DNA from: Christensenella sp034926635
GTDB taxonomy: Bacteria > Bacillota > Clostridia > Christensenellales > Christensenellaceae
Reading direction: 5' to 3'
Length of the DNA: 64,000 nucleotides
Assembly: GCA_034926635.1 (NCBI GenBank)
Contig: JAYFQX010000001.1
Location: 186,001 to 250,000, forward strand
The translations under genes and the position numbers were made by a program. The notes under the pieces are model-generated. The model saw nothing but the letters and a program-made list of their open reading frames with translations, made no database searches and had not been told where the DNA came from. Shown here piece by piece: positions 1 through 9,066 of the stretch (position 1 is its first letter; each line of letters opens with the position of its first letter).

Positions 1-566
1 TGCTTATATTTTAGCATCAGCGGCTCATCAATTCCCTTTGCCGCCTGCGTGACACCCGTGCGCAGCGCTTCCAAATCATCTTTTCCTGCGCTTAATTCCT
101 TTGCGTGCGCTTCTTTATATTGATCAAACATCTTCTTGGCATTGCTCATCTTTACAAGCGTTTCTTTTATTTCGCCTTCGGACTTCTCAAGCTGATGCAT
201 GATTTCCACAACTTTACGCTTGTTCAGCTCAATTGCAGCCTTCATCGACTCACATTCTTTTACCATTTCCTTTACGTCTTCTGGAAAAAGATCTTCTAAA
301 TCATAATCTGCAATTTCAGAAATTTCTTCCCGTTTTTCCTTCATTTGCTTTTTCAGCATCTCAACCTGGCTGGAAACTTCACCTAATTTATTTTGCAGAA
401 GCATGGATTCCTGTTCTGCCTGTTTTAGTTTTTGCTGGTTTAACTGAAACACCTGCTGCTGATGCAGCAATTTTTTACGTGTTTCCGTATTCCGTATCGA
501 TTTTTCATATTCTTCCAGTTTTATTTCGGCACACTGGTATTCCCACAAAGCTTTTAATTTGCTCAA
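1..566 (-). CDS. Coiled-coil zinc-ribbon family protein (3' end outside window)
   Basis: This is a partial gene whose C-terminus runs off the left edge. It starts at a TTG with an ideal GGAGGA site six bases upstream, and that site overlaps the stop of the Nif3 gene. The 188 visible residues are almost all charged or Gln-rich helix (for example LLHQQQVFQLNQQKLKQAEQ), which predicts a long coiled coil. Proteins of this build beside Nif3/YqfO genes in Firmicutes usually end in a C4 zinc ribbon and are annotated as zinc-ribbon domain proteins. The ribbon itself would lie outside the window, so the family call rests on architecture and neighbourhood. Its function is unknown. Confidence 0.65.
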   Translation of the reverse strand, partial: MSKLKALWEYQCAEIKLEEYEKSIRNTETRKKLLHQQQVFQLNQQKLKQAEQESMLLQNKLGEVSSQVEMLKKQMKEKREEISEIADYDLEDLFPEDVKEMVKECESMKAAIELNKRKVVEIMHQLEKSEGEIKETLVKMSNAKKMFDQYKEAHAKELSAGKDDLEALRTGVTQAAKGIDEPLMLKYK

Positions 567-578
567 TGATGATCCTCC

Positions 579-1691
579 TCAATAATTTACATACGGACGA
601 TGTAAATTTGCGATATATATATCTACATTATAGTTTACATCATCCATCAATTTTTGTAAACTATCCGCAAATAGTTTACAGAAACACTTCTCTGTATCAA
701 AATGCCCGGCTTCCGCCAAAACCATTTTCGTGCGTGCGGCATAAAAATTGTGTTTTATTTCACCGGTAATAAAAAGCTGCGCCCCCGTTCGTGCGGCTTT
801 TTCGATTAAATCTCCGGCAGCACCGCCACATACGCCGATTCTATTAATTTGTAAATCCAAATCACCCGATATACGTACATCCGGGATAAAAAGCGATTCT
901 TTCAGTCTGTCGACTACAGACCTTACGCTTTCAGTTTTTTCCAGTTGTCCGATAATCCCGATGCCTGCTAATTCTTTCTGCGGATCTCTCAGACAAATTG
1001 CGCTGATCGCGGGTTCTTCATAAGGATGCACCCTGCGAATTCCCGAAAGCACAACCGGTAAATCCGATTCACTGCAGATTGCGGAGACACGAACCTCGTC
1101 CACCGTCTCCAGCTTACCTCTCTCACCAAGAAAAGGATGAGCACCGTCGCAGGGTCTAAACGTCCCTTTCCCTTCAATATTATAGGTGCACTCCGTATAA
1201 TCGCCGAGCCTTCCCGCTCCCGCCTCTGCCATGGCGTCCCTGACTGTCTGCGCATCGTTTAACGGAACATGAACCGCGACTTCCAGATATTTTTCAACTA
1301 TTGTGTCATCTAAATATGAACGCCGTACCAATCCAACTACATCTGCAAGATAAGTATTGATCCCCTGTGGCGAAGCGTCCATACTGGTATGTGCACAATA
1401 CAACGAAATATCGTTTTCTATCAGCGCACGAACGCAGGCTCCCTCATAAGTATCGCTGTCAACATTGTGAATTCCGCGGAATAAAAGCGGATGGTGCGCC
1501 AAAATCAAGTTGCACCGCCTCTCAACAGCTTGCCTGACTACATCTTCGGATACATCAAGGCAAATCATTATCCCTGTTATTTCCTCATTGTGCAGGTTTA
1601 CACTAAATCCAGTATGATCCCAGTCGCATGCAAACGCCGGCGGGGCAATCTTCTCAATCAAGACCTGTACCTGTTTTAATGATATACTCAT
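579..1691 (-). CDS. Nif3-like dinuclear metal centre protein (YqfO type)
   Basis: This 370-residue protein is of the long YqfO class, in which a PII/CutA1-like domain is inserted between the two halves of the Nif3 fold. Metal ligands are visible in LAHHPLLFRG and HTSMDA in the N-terminal half, and in EAGHFDTEK near the C-terminus, where GAQLFITGEIKHNFY is also typical. The start chosen is the ATG in ATGAGTATATCA. It follows GGAGG by seven bases and overlaps the trmK stop as ATGA, so the longer reading with nine extra residues is unlikely. The family forms hexameric rings with two metal ions. It may act as a GTP cyclohydrolase-like hydrolase, but its role is not settled. Confidence 0.92.
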   Translation of the reverse strand: MSISLKQVQVLIEKIAPPAFACDWDHTGFSVNLHNEEITGIMICLDVSEDVVRQAVERRCNLILAHHPLLFRGIHNVDSDTYEGACVRALIENDISLYCAHTSMDASPQGINTYLADVVGLVRRSYLDDTIVEKYLEVAVHVPLNDAQTVRDAMAEAGAGRLGDYTECTYNIEGKGTFRPCDGAHPFLGERGKLETVDEVRVSAICSESDLPVVLSGIRRVHPYEEPAISAICLRDPQKELAGIGIIGQLEKTESVRSVVDRLKESLFIPDVRISGDLDLQINRIGVCGGAAGDLIEKAARTGAQLFITGEIKHNFYAARTKMVLAEAGHFDTEKCFCKLFADSLQKLMDDVNYNVDIYIANLHRPYVNY

Positions 1692-2371
1692 GCAAGCACC
1701 TCCGAAATCCTGCTGCATAGCAATGATAATTTTTCTATATAATCCCCGGTATTCTTTCCCCTACGCGCACTTTCCATAATTACCTTATATTCTTTGAGTC
1801 TTTCTGCCAAGTACTTCCTAAATACCAGTTCTTTTTTAGCAAGCAGCTTTGGTCCAAACAACAATTCTATTTCTTCCGGCAACGGTTGAATCCCGTTTTT
1901 CACTAGAATAATCTGGTAATAATGGTCATTTTCACATACCATATCCTCATCTGCGATCACAAAATTGTTTTCATATAGAAACCGCCGCAATACATCTTCG
2001 TTTCCCTGTGGCGCCAATACCAGCCACCGCGCGTCATGCGCTGTCCGCAGCGCACGGCTTAAGATATCCCGAATCAGCATCCCGCCCATTCCTGCAATAA
2101 TAATGACCTGCGCTTCCTTTTCCCCAAGTGGCGCAAGCCCATCACCGCAGCGTGTTTCAAGGCATGTTTGCAGACCTTCTTCCCTTGCAAGATCAACCGT
2201 CTTTTGCAGCGAATCCGCACTGATATCGCAGGCAATTACCTTTTTTATATTTTTTTCTGTTAACAACGCCTTTGCGGCAAGTCCATGATCGCATCCGATA
2301 TCTGCGACAACGTCTACCCCCGCGGCCATATCCACTACAGCGCGCAGACGGCGCGTCAGATCGTCCTTCAT
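1688..2371 (-). CDS. trmK: tRNA (adenine-22-N1)-methyltransferase
   Basis: TrmK places the m1A22 modification on certain tRNAs using S-adenosylmethionine. The 227-residue length fits the family. The Rossmann motif I reads DIGCDHGLAAKALL near residue 24, and GMGGMLIRDIL near residue 95 is the diagnostic TrmK segment. The ATG is preceded by GGAG. It is the first gene of a short unit with the Nif3 and zinc-ribbon genes, an arrangement conserved in many Firmicutes immediately after rpoD. Confidence 0.93.
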   Translation of the reverse strand: MKDDLTRRLRAVVDMAAGVDVVADIGCDHGLAAKALLTEKNIKKVIACDISADSLQKTVDLAREEGLQTCLETRCGDGLAPLGEKEAQVIIIAGMGGMLIRDILSRALRTAHDARWLVLAPQGNEDVLRRFLYENNFVIADEDMVCENDHYYQIILVKNGIQPLPEEIELLFGPKLLAKKELVFRKYLAERLKEYKVIMESARRGKNTGDYIEKLSLLCSRISEVLA

Positions 2372-2385
2372 ATGCTCTCCATCAA

Positions 2386-2409
2386 GAAAGGCGGCAAACG
2401 CCGCCTTTT
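2386..2409 (-). terminator. Hairpin between rpoD and trmK
   Basis: A perfect 9-bp stem (AAAGGCGGC and its complement GCCGCCTTT) closes a four-base loop just after the rpoD stop. On the minus strand the stem is followed only by CTTGATGG, so the U-tract is weak. Partial termination or mRNA end-processing between rpoD and trmK is more likely than a full stop. Confidence 0.55.
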
Positions 2410-2424
2410 TGTTTTGTCCTTGTT

Positions 2425-3558
2425 CTATTCCAGAAAATCGCGCAGTTTTTTGCTTCTGCTGGGATGCCGCAACTTTCTGAGCGCCTTCGCTTCAATCTGA
2501 CGAATTCTTTCACGCGTCACCTGAAACTCTTTCCCGACTTCCTCCAAAGTGCGTGCCCTTCCATCTTCCAGACCAAAACGCAGCTTTAAAACTTTTTCTT
2601 CCCTGGGAGTCAATGTGTCCAAAACGTCAATCAATTGCTCTTTTAACAATGTAAACGCCGCAGCCTCTGCTGGTGCGGGCGCCTCATCATCCGGAATAAA
2701 GTCTCCAAGATGGCTGTCTTCTTCTTCACCGATCGGTGTCTCCAACGAAACTGGTTCTTGTGCAATTTTTAGAATTTCACGAACTTTTTCTTCCGGAATA
2801 TCCATTTCTTTCGCTAATTCTTCCGGCAGCGGATCCCTGCCATACTGCTGCAACAGCTGACGGGATACCCGAATCAGTTTGTTAATCGTTTCCACCATAT
2901 GCACAGGAATTCGGATGGTACGCGCCTGATCGGCAATCGCACGCGTAATCGCCTGTCTGATCCACCATGTTGCATAAGTACTGAATTTATAACCTTTTTG
3001 GTAATCAAATTTTTCTACCGCTTTGATCAGCCCTAAATTTCCTTCCTGAATCAAATCCAAGAAGAGCATCCCACGTCCGACATAACGCTTTGCAATACTG
3101 ACTACCAAACGCAGGTTTGCCTCTGCCAGTTTTTGTTTCGCAACCTGGTCGCCTTCTCCCATGCGCCGCGCAAGATCCACTTCTTCTTCTGCCGAAAGAA
3201 GCGGGACCTTCCCGATTTCCTTCAAATACATCCTGACGGGGTCGTCAATATTAATATTTTCAGGCATCGTGAGCTCGAAATCATGCGTTTCTTCTTCCTC
3301 AGCTTTAGCTGGAGCTTCTTTTTCAATTTCTTCATCAATGACATCAATGTTTAGTTCTTCCAAGGATTCATATAACTTTTCGATCTGGTCGGGCCGCAAC
3401 TGAACATCGTCTAAGGAACCCATAATATCCTTATACTTAACAATGCCCTTTGCTTTTCCTTTTTCGATGATTTTCGCGATCCGTTCATCCGCCTGTTTTG
3501 CCTGTGCATCCGTAACGTCGCTTGAACCAACCATCTCTTTTGTTTTTTTCTCTGCCAA
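2425..3558 (-). CDS. rpoD: RNA polymerase primary sigma factor (sigma-A/RpoD)
   Basis: The housekeeping sigma factor directs RNA polymerase to -35/-10 promoters. The 377-residue length fits the short Gram-positive SigA form. Region 1.2 to 2 contains DPVRMYLKEIGKVPLL and GNLGLIKAVEKFDYQKG. The -10 recognition helix is in YATWWIRQAITRAIADQ. The C-terminal region 4 carries TLEEVGKEFQVTRERIRQIE, the -35-binding helix-turn-helix. An acidic N-terminal region 1.1 is present. The start is a TTG spaced from AGGTG. It lies directly downstream of dnaG, matching the classic macromolecular synthesis arrangement, here without a linked rpsU, which lies at 35 kb. Confidence 0.97.
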   Translation of the reverse strand: MAEKKTKEMVGSSDVTDAQAKQADERIAKIIEKGKAKGIVKYKDIMGSLDDVQLRPDQIEKLYESLEELNIDVIDEEIEKEAPAKAEEEETHDFELTMPENINIDDPVRMYLKEIGKVPLLSAEEEVDLARRMGEGDQVAKQKLAEANLRLVVSIAKRYVGRGMLFLDLIQEGNLGLIKAVEKFDYQKGYKFSTYATWWIRQAITRAIADQARTIRIPVHMVETINKLIRVSRQLLQQYGRDPLPEELAKEMDIPEEKVREILKIAQEPVSLETPIGEEEDSHLGDFIPDDEAPAPAEAAAFTLLKEQLIDVLDTLTPREEKVLKLRFGLEDGRARTLEEVGKEFQVTRERIRQIEAKALRKLRHPSRSKKLRDFLE

Positions 3559-3623
3559 TCAATTTCACCTACTAATCTATTTTTCGCCCGTGCCACTGCG
3601 CAGCAGGCATGAATACTTTTCCT

Positions 3624-5399
3624 TTAGAAACTTCTTTTGACCTCGTGTATTTCCTTTGTCAGCCTGCTGATTTCCTGAATAAGCAGTATCTTCTTTTCAG
3701 AACTTGTTTCTTCGCCATATTGCCGGTTTGCATCCGCCAAACTTTTTTCCAACTTCTCAAGACGCATCCGTTTCACACAATCAGATAAATAATCATCAAA
3801 ATTGCGCAGACCGTTAAGCGTTTCTTCCTGGGTTGCCATCAACATCGTAATATGGCGTAAATCTGCCTCGTTATCCAGTACGGATAATATTTCGGCATCC
3901 GATGGCAAAAACCCTTTTTTTGAGCACTGCAAAATATAAGAGAAGACTTTTTTATTCGCTTCCAGGACAAAATCTTCCATAGAAACCGCCGCACCTATAC
4001 TTTTTAACGATGCAGGTTTTGTGCAAAGAAGACCAACCAAGCAGTCTTCCGCCTTATGCGGCGCCTCGTCCGCAGCGCTTACAGCTGCCGCAGGTTTCCA
4101 TATAGTCTCGCCTTCTTCCATTTGTCCGACATCCTGCGCAATTGAATTTGTAGAGTATCCCGTGATTTCAGAAAGCTTCTGCATATATTTCTCACGGACG
4201 ATCGCGCTTTCCACATTCTTCAAAAGTCCCACGCATTCCTGTGCAAACCGTTCCTTTTGATAACTATCTTTTAAATCATATTTATGTGCCGTAATATTAA
4301 ATTTATAATCCATCATAGGAAGCGACCGTTTCATCAACTTTATATAACCGTCTTTCCCATATTGCTTGAGAAACTCATCCGGGTCTTTCCCTCCCGGAAT
4401 ACTGACCACCCGCGTTTCTATGCCTTCCCTTTCCAGAATATCCAGCGCGCGCCAGGTCGCCTTCTGCCCTGCGGCATCGCCGTCATATGAAATATAAACA
4501 TGCCCCGTATAGCGTTTCAAAAGCCGCGCCTGATCTTGTGTTAAAGCGGTCCCAAGAGTCGCAACCGTTTCCGGGATCCCAAAGGCGTTCATTGCAATTA
4601 CATCCATGTAGCCCTCTACCAAAACCAAATGGGATAAATTCTTAATTTTGCGGATTAAATTCAGATTATAGAGATTACGGCTTTTGTTAAACGCCGCAGT
4701 TTCCGGAGAATTTAAATATTTTGGCAGGCTGTCATCCATAACGCGTCCGCCAAAACCAATTACTTCGGAAAACGCATTTATGATTGGGATAATCACACGG
4801 TTACGAAACATATCATAGCATTTTCCATCATTGATTTTTACAATACCCGCCGTTTGCATATCATAACGCGTGTACCCTGCCTTCTCCAGTGCTTTCAACA
4901 AATGATCCCAGCCATCCGGCGCAAATCCCATACCAAACTTTTTTATAATGCTGTCCGTAATGCCACGCTGGTGAAGATAATCCAGTGCTTGTTTTCCCAA
5001 CGGCAGAAAAAGGTTCTTATGGAAAAATGCAGCAGCCAGCTTATTCATCGCGTAAATTTTTTCACGCTGTTCTTTCCGTTTTGCATAGGCTGATGCATCC
5101 CCTGTTTCTGGGACCGGCAACTTCACCTTATCCGCAAGATAACGGCACGCCTCGGGGAAAGTCATCTTTTCCTGCTCCATCACAAATTGAATAGCGTTTC
5201 CGCCTTTTCCGCAACCAAAGCAATGGTAAAAGCCGCGTTCCGGATTTACAGAAAAGCTTGGCGTTTTTTCGTTATGAAAAGGACAACAAGCCCACCACCG
5301 CCCAGATTTGTTTTGCAGTGTTACGTATTCGCCTATTAAATCGACAAGATTTACTTTTGAAAGTAAATCCTGTATCCATTCTTCAGAAAAAAAAGGCAT
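3624..5399 (-). CDS. dnaG: DNA primase
   Basis: Primase makes RNA primers for lagging-strand synthesis. The zinc-binding CHC2 domain is visible as CPFHNEKTPSFS followed by FYHCFGCGKGG. The TOPRIM core contains LVEGYMDVIA and YISYDGDAAGQKA with its metal-binding acidic residues. A C-terminal helicase-interaction domain completes 591 residues. I start at MPFFSEEW, which has GAGAG eight bases upstream and aligns with the family N-terminus. Two upstream in-frame ATGs (up to 5426) are possible but add only nine residues of poor character. The rpoD gene follows 65 bases later. Confidence 0.95.
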   Translation of the reverse strand: MPFFSEEWIQDLLSKVNLVDLIGEYVTLQNKSGRWWACCPFHNEKTPSFSVNPERGFYHCFGCGKGGNAIQFVMEQEKMTFPEACRYLADKVKLPVPETGDASAYAKRKEQREKIYAMNKLAAAFFHKNLFLPLGKQALDYLHQRGITDSIIKKFGMGFAPDGWDHLLKALEKAGYTRYDMQTAGIVKINDGKCYDMFRNRVIIPIINAFSEVIGFGGRVMDDSLPKYLNSPETAAFNKSRNLYNLNLIRKIKNLSHLVLVEGYMDVIAMNAFGIPETVATLGTALTQDQARLLKRYTGHVYISYDGDAAGQKATWRALDILEREGIETRVVSIPGGKDPDEFLKQYGKDGYIKLMKRSLPMMDYKFNITAHKYDLKDSYQKERFAQECVGLLKNVESAIVREKYMQKLSEITGYSTNSIAQDVGQMEEGETIWKPAAAVSAADEAPHKAEDCLVGLLCTKPASLKSIGAAVSMEDFVLEANKKVFSYILQCSKKGFLPSDAEILSVLDNEADLRHITMLMATQEETLNGLRNFDDYLSDCVKRMRLEKLEKSLADANRQYGEETSSEKKILLIQEISRLTKEIHEVKRSF

Positions 5400-5629
5400 A
5401 TTTTCTTCTCTCATTCTTCTATTCATTCTTTATAATATATTACACATCATTTTGCGCAAATCCTTTTCTTTCCTGAATAAATATCTTTTTACAGCAAATC
5501 GAATACCAAATCTTTGATATCTTGTGATTACCTGATCCATAAAAAGAAAGCAACGCACAAAAAAACCATGTTATCTTATCTCTTTGTATTCCAAAACATC
5601 ACAAAATTGATTCCATAACCCGTAAATAA

Positions 5630-5661
5630 TAAAAAAGGCACCTGCCATTTTGGCAAATGCC
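5630..5661 (-). terminator. Terminator after ftsZ
   Basis: On the minus strand GGCATTTGCC pairs with GGCAGGTGCC across a five-base loop (two G-U pairs) and is followed by TTTTTTATTATT. This is a standard intrinsic terminator that closes the division and cell wall operon. The rest of the 5427-5680 gap shows only AT-rich sequence that must hold the dnaG promoter. Confidence 0.9.
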
Positions 5662-5680
5662 CCTTAAAGCAAAATAATTT

Positions 5681-6907
5681 TTAATAATCGGTTCTGTTTC
5701 TTCTTGGTTTTTTCTTGAGGAACGAAGGGATCTCTAAGTCTTCATCACCAAATACATCTAAATTTGGCGTCTGTCTGCCCTTTGTTTCCGTACCCGAAGA
5801 ATCAATCGAGCTCATATTTAACCCGTCTTTTTTTGTAGGAATTGGTTCTATGTCTATCGGTTCGTCGTCTGTAAAACTGATGGTTTCTTTCAGTTTCGGC
5901 CTACCGGGATTTTCTGCCTGCGTGGTCGCCGGACGTACGGCATCAGCCGAAGGACCGTCAAAACCTGTTGCAATAACAGTAATCCTGACTTCGTCATCTA
6001 AAGACGGATCAATGCAAACGCCAAAGAATACATCAGCTTCCGGATCAGCGCCCTCCTGAATAATCTTGGCCGCTTCTTGGATCTCATACATCCCAAGAGA
6101 AGGATCGCCTGTTACATTGAAAATAATCCCGCGCGCGCCTTCAATCGTCGTATCGAGAAGAGGACTGTTAATCGCCTGTTTAGCAGCCTCAACCGTCTTA
6201 TTTTCGCCATATCCGATACCGATACCCATATGAGCAACGCCACGGAGTGTCATAACCTTTTTTACATCCGCAAAGTCAAGATTGATTAACGCCGGTTTTC
6301 CGATCAGATCAATAATCCCTTGAATTCCTTGACGAAGCACATCATCCGCTACACGAAATGCATCAATCAGCGGCGTGTCTTTTCCAACCGTACTCAAAAG
6401 TTTATCATTCGGTATCGTAACAATTGTATCTACTACTGATTTCAGGTTCTCAAACCCAACATCTGCAGCTTTTGCACGTGGATGCCCTTCAAACCAAAAC
6501 GGCTTGGTGACAAAGCCAATGGTTAAGCTATTTGTTTCTTTGGCAATCTCCGCAATCACAGGCGCTGCGCCCGTACCGGTACCACCGCCAAGACCGCAGG
6601 CTACAAATACCAAATCCGAGCCTTTCACAGCCTGTTCAAGCTCGTCGCGGCTTTCTTCTGCTGCTTTTCTTCCCGTATCCGGATCAGCACCGGAGCCGAG
6701 TCCTTTTGTCAGCTTTTCGCCAATTTGTATTTTCTGGTCTGCTTTGGAAAGAAACAAAGCTTGTTTATCCGTATTCACCGCAATCAGCTCTGCACCTTTT
6801 ACGCCAAATTCTATCATGCGGTTAACAGCGTTGTTACCAGCGCCGCCCACGCCGAAAACCCTGATCTTTGCAAAGTTTTCACTGTTATTATCAAATTCGA
6901 GTGACAT
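5681..6907 (-). CDS. ftsZ: Cell division protein FtsZ
   Basis: This is the tubulin-like GTPase that forms the cytokinetic ring. The GTP-binding tubulin signature reads GGGTGTGAAPV near residue 107, the N-terminal nucleotide loop is GVGGAGNNAVNRM, and the T7 loop contains NLDFADVKKVM. After a variable linker the C-terminal peptide DLEIPSFLKKKPRR is the tail that binds FtsA and other partners. The length of 408 is slightly above average because of the linker. It is the last gene of the cluster, 23 bases after ftsA. Confidence 0.98.
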   Translation of the reverse strand: MSLEFDNNSENFAKIRVFGVGGAGNNAVNRMIEFGVKGAELIAVNTDKQALFLSKADQKIQIGEKLTKGLGSGADPDTGRKAAEESRDELEQAVKGSDLVFVACGLGGGTGTGAAPVIAEIAKETNSLTIGFVTKPFWFEGHPRAKAADVGFENLKSVVDTIVTIPNDKLLSTVGKDTPLIDAFRVADDVLRQGIQGIIDLIGKPALINLDFADVKKVMTLRGVAHMGIGIGYGENKTVEAAKQAINSPLLDTTIEGARGIIFNVTGDPSLGMYEIQEAAKIIQEGADPEADVFFGVCIDPSLDDEVRITVIATGFDGPSADAVRPATTQAENPGRPKLKETISFTDDEPIDIEPIPTKKDGLNMSSIDSSGTETKGRQTPNLDVFGDEDLEIPSFLKKKPRRNRTDY

Positions 6908-6930
6908 TTTTTTCCTCCTTAGGATATGAA

Positions 6931-8115
6931 TTAATATTCAAACAGTACATCCTGCCCCTTACCAAATAATCCCTTTTTCCTCGTCGGGGGTTTACTTTGG
7001 ATATAACCGTCGTATGCGTATTGCATCAAAGCATATGCCGCATGCATGTCCGGCGGCTGAAGCTTTGTGTTCTGCACCTTTACAATGGTTGGTGTTCTTC
7101 CGGAAACAGCACGAAAGAAACTATCGGCTCCCTTCATATATGCTAAACCGCCGCCAGTCAGGAAAACATTGATTTTCCTGTCAATATTTGCTTCCAATTT
7201 GGAAAGCATAGCCATCAAGTATAAAACAATATGTTCTACTCTCGCATCTATAATATCCTTTAATAAATCGTAAGGATATTTTTTTAACTTTCCGTTTGCA
7301 TCCTTTGCAAACAACTGTGAAACACTGCTGTTATCCGACAATCCAAAGGTATACCTGCGTTTTAACTGCTCCGCTGTATCGCGCTCTACCTTCATGGCAT
7401 AGGCGATATCGTTTGTGATATGCCCGCCGCCCATCGGCACTGTTTCAAAAAACAGGATAGAATCTCCATAGAGAAGCGATACATTTGTACTATAATAACC
7501 GATATCCACCAAAATCGCAAGAGAATCGCGCTTTTCCGGCGGCACTAAATAAAGCGCTTCCGCCAAAGGTTCCGGCACAAAATAATCAACACGAACTCCT
7601 AAATGATTCAGTAATTCCATTACATCATTCAAAAAGAATTTATTTGCCAGCGTAAAAGAAATACAGCCGCGAAGCCGCTTTGTTGGAATATCATATGGTT
7701 CCAGATAAATGTTAGCGTCATCCAATAAAAACCACGCAGGCCATTCTTGAACCAGCGTTAAGTCTGACATAATATCAAAGTTGCGGGCTTTCTCAATCAA
7801 TAAATCAACGTCTTTTTCCGTTACGCGCCCTTTTACCGGCACTTGAGCTCGTTGATTTGTAATTTTAATAAAATCGCCGGGGATTCCCACGTCCGCATTA
7901 CGAATACGGAATCCCGCCTGCCTTTCACAGGAATCAAGAGCCTGTTCTACCGCGCTGATCACGCCTTTAGGGTCAACCCAATTAGAACGTTTGATACCTG
8001 CATAAGGGATCTGCGAATAACCCAATACTTCAAGCCCCATACGCTGTCTTCTTTCAGCAACCGTACAGGATATTTTTGATGTTCCAAATTCTATTACCGC
8101 TTTGAAATCCCTCAT
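6931..8115 (-). CDS. ftsA: FtsA-like cell division ATPase
   Basis: This actin-fold protein tethers FtsZ filaments to the membrane. Phosphate 1 motif IEFGTSKISC opens the protein, an SHS2-like insertion (subdomain 1C) follows, the phosphate 2 motif is ILVDIGYYSTNVSLL, and the adenosine motif is FLTGGGLAYMKG. The C-terminus (KKGLFGKGQDVLFEY) is a short basic and hydrophobic stretch that could act as the membrane-targeting helix, although it is weakly amphipathic. The position directly before ftsZ supports FtsA over the related PilM/Hsp70-like families. Confidence 0.88.
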   Translation of the reverse strand: MRDFKAVIEFGTSKISCTVAERRQRMGLEVLGYSQIPYAGIKRSNWVDPKGVISAVEQALDSCERQAGFRIRNADVGIPGDFIKITNQRAQVPVKGRVTEKDVDLLIEKARNFDIMSDLTLVQEWPAWFLLDDANIYLEPYDIPTKRLRGCISFTLANKFFLNDVMELLNHLGVRVDYFVPEPLAEALYLVPPEKRDSLAILVDIGYYSTNVSLLYGDSILFFETVPMGGGHITNDIAYAMKVERDTAEQLKRRYTFGLSDNSSVSQLFAKDANGKLKKYPYDLLKDIIDARVEHIVLYLMAMLSKLEANIDRKINVFLTGGGLAYMKGADSFFRAVSGRTPTIVKVQNTKLQPPDMHAAYALMQYAYDGYIQSKPPTRKKGLFGKGQDVLFEY

Positions 8116-8273
8116 TCAAAAACCAACCTTCAGCCCTTATATACAAATGGTTAAAGATAACCATTTTTTTTATCATATCACAACTGACAAAAAAACAAAA
8201 CACTTTTATGCAATTAGTGTCATATTTTCGTTGTATTTATGCAATATTCGGCGATTTCTGTATTACAGCATTC

Positions 8274-9059
8274 TTATTCTGTCGGCGTACCCGCGCTGTC
8301 CTCAACCGGCGCAGCGTTGTCGCTCATTCTATATGTTGCGCTCGTACCGCTGGATACATCAAAAATGCCGCTGGTATTTCCATCTGCCGCAAGCTTCGGC
8401 AGCATCCGTTTGATCAGCTTCATTTTTTCCGGGATCTTATCTGATTGTCCGAAGCGGATATCCATTCCCTCATATGACTTCATTTGAATACTGTTAATAT
8501 TTGATAAATCTATCGATGCAATTTTCGAAAACAACTCTTTAGATTCTAGCTCCGCAAGCAAATCAGAAAGCACAGATATCTTAAACGAATCCTGTGTGTC
8601 AATCGGTTTTCCAAGGCTTACAGAATCTGCTGCGATTCCCGTGACTACCGGATACTGCACCTCTGGCTTTTCGTTCAGGATTTCAAGGACATTAGCTTCG
8701 CCGTCAATCAGAAGATACTGACCTGCATATTCTACCAACGCTTTCGGTTGCCGCTCAGAAACGTCAATCGCAATAGTTTTGGGATATTGTTTTATAACGC
8801 TGTTCACTTTCAAATAAGGTTCTTGCTCAATTTTCTGCGCAATCTCATCCGCATCTACAAGAAACATATGTGTTTTTGGCTGAATATCGGCAAGTTTCAC
8901 GATGGAACTTGTATCAAAAGCGGAGTTACCGCTCACCGTAACGTTTTCTACCTGAAAATAAACATAGATAAAATAACCCGCCCCCGCAAGGATCAGGATT
9001 GCAAGAACAACCGCTAATACTTTTTTGCCTACGCCACGCTGCCTGCGTTCATCCTTCAT
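8274..9059 (-). CDS. ftsQ: Cell division protein FtsQ/DivIB
   Basis: This bitopic membrane protein links FtsL and FtsB to the division machinery. The basic N-terminus (KDERRQRGVGKK) is followed by one membrane span at about residues 13-34 and then the POTRA domain, beginning near VENVTVSGNSAFDTSSIVKLADI. A beta domain fills the rest, and the last 25 residues look disordered. At 261 residues it is of normal size. It is eight bases after ftsW. The 158 bases between it and ftsA contain no other gene. Confidence 0.9.
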   Translation of the reverse strand: MKDERRQRGVGKKVLAVVLAILILAGAGYFIYVYFQVENVTVSGNSAFDTSSIVKLADIQPKTHMFLVDADEIAQKIEQEPYLKVNSVIKQYPKTIAIDVSERQPKALVEYAGQYLLIDGEANVLEILNEKPEVQYPVVTGIAADSVSLGKPIDTQDSFKISVLSDLLAELESKELFSKIASIDLSNINSIQMKSYEGMDIRFGQSDKIPEKMKLIKRMLPKLAADGNTSGIFDVSSGTSATYRMSDNAAPVEDSAGTPTE

Positions 9060-9066
9060 AATCTTA

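Noticed and set aside
1692..1718. Longer N-terminus for the Nif3 gene
   Set aside because: The upstream ATG has no ribosome site, while the inner ATG has GGAGG and an ATGA overlap with trmK.
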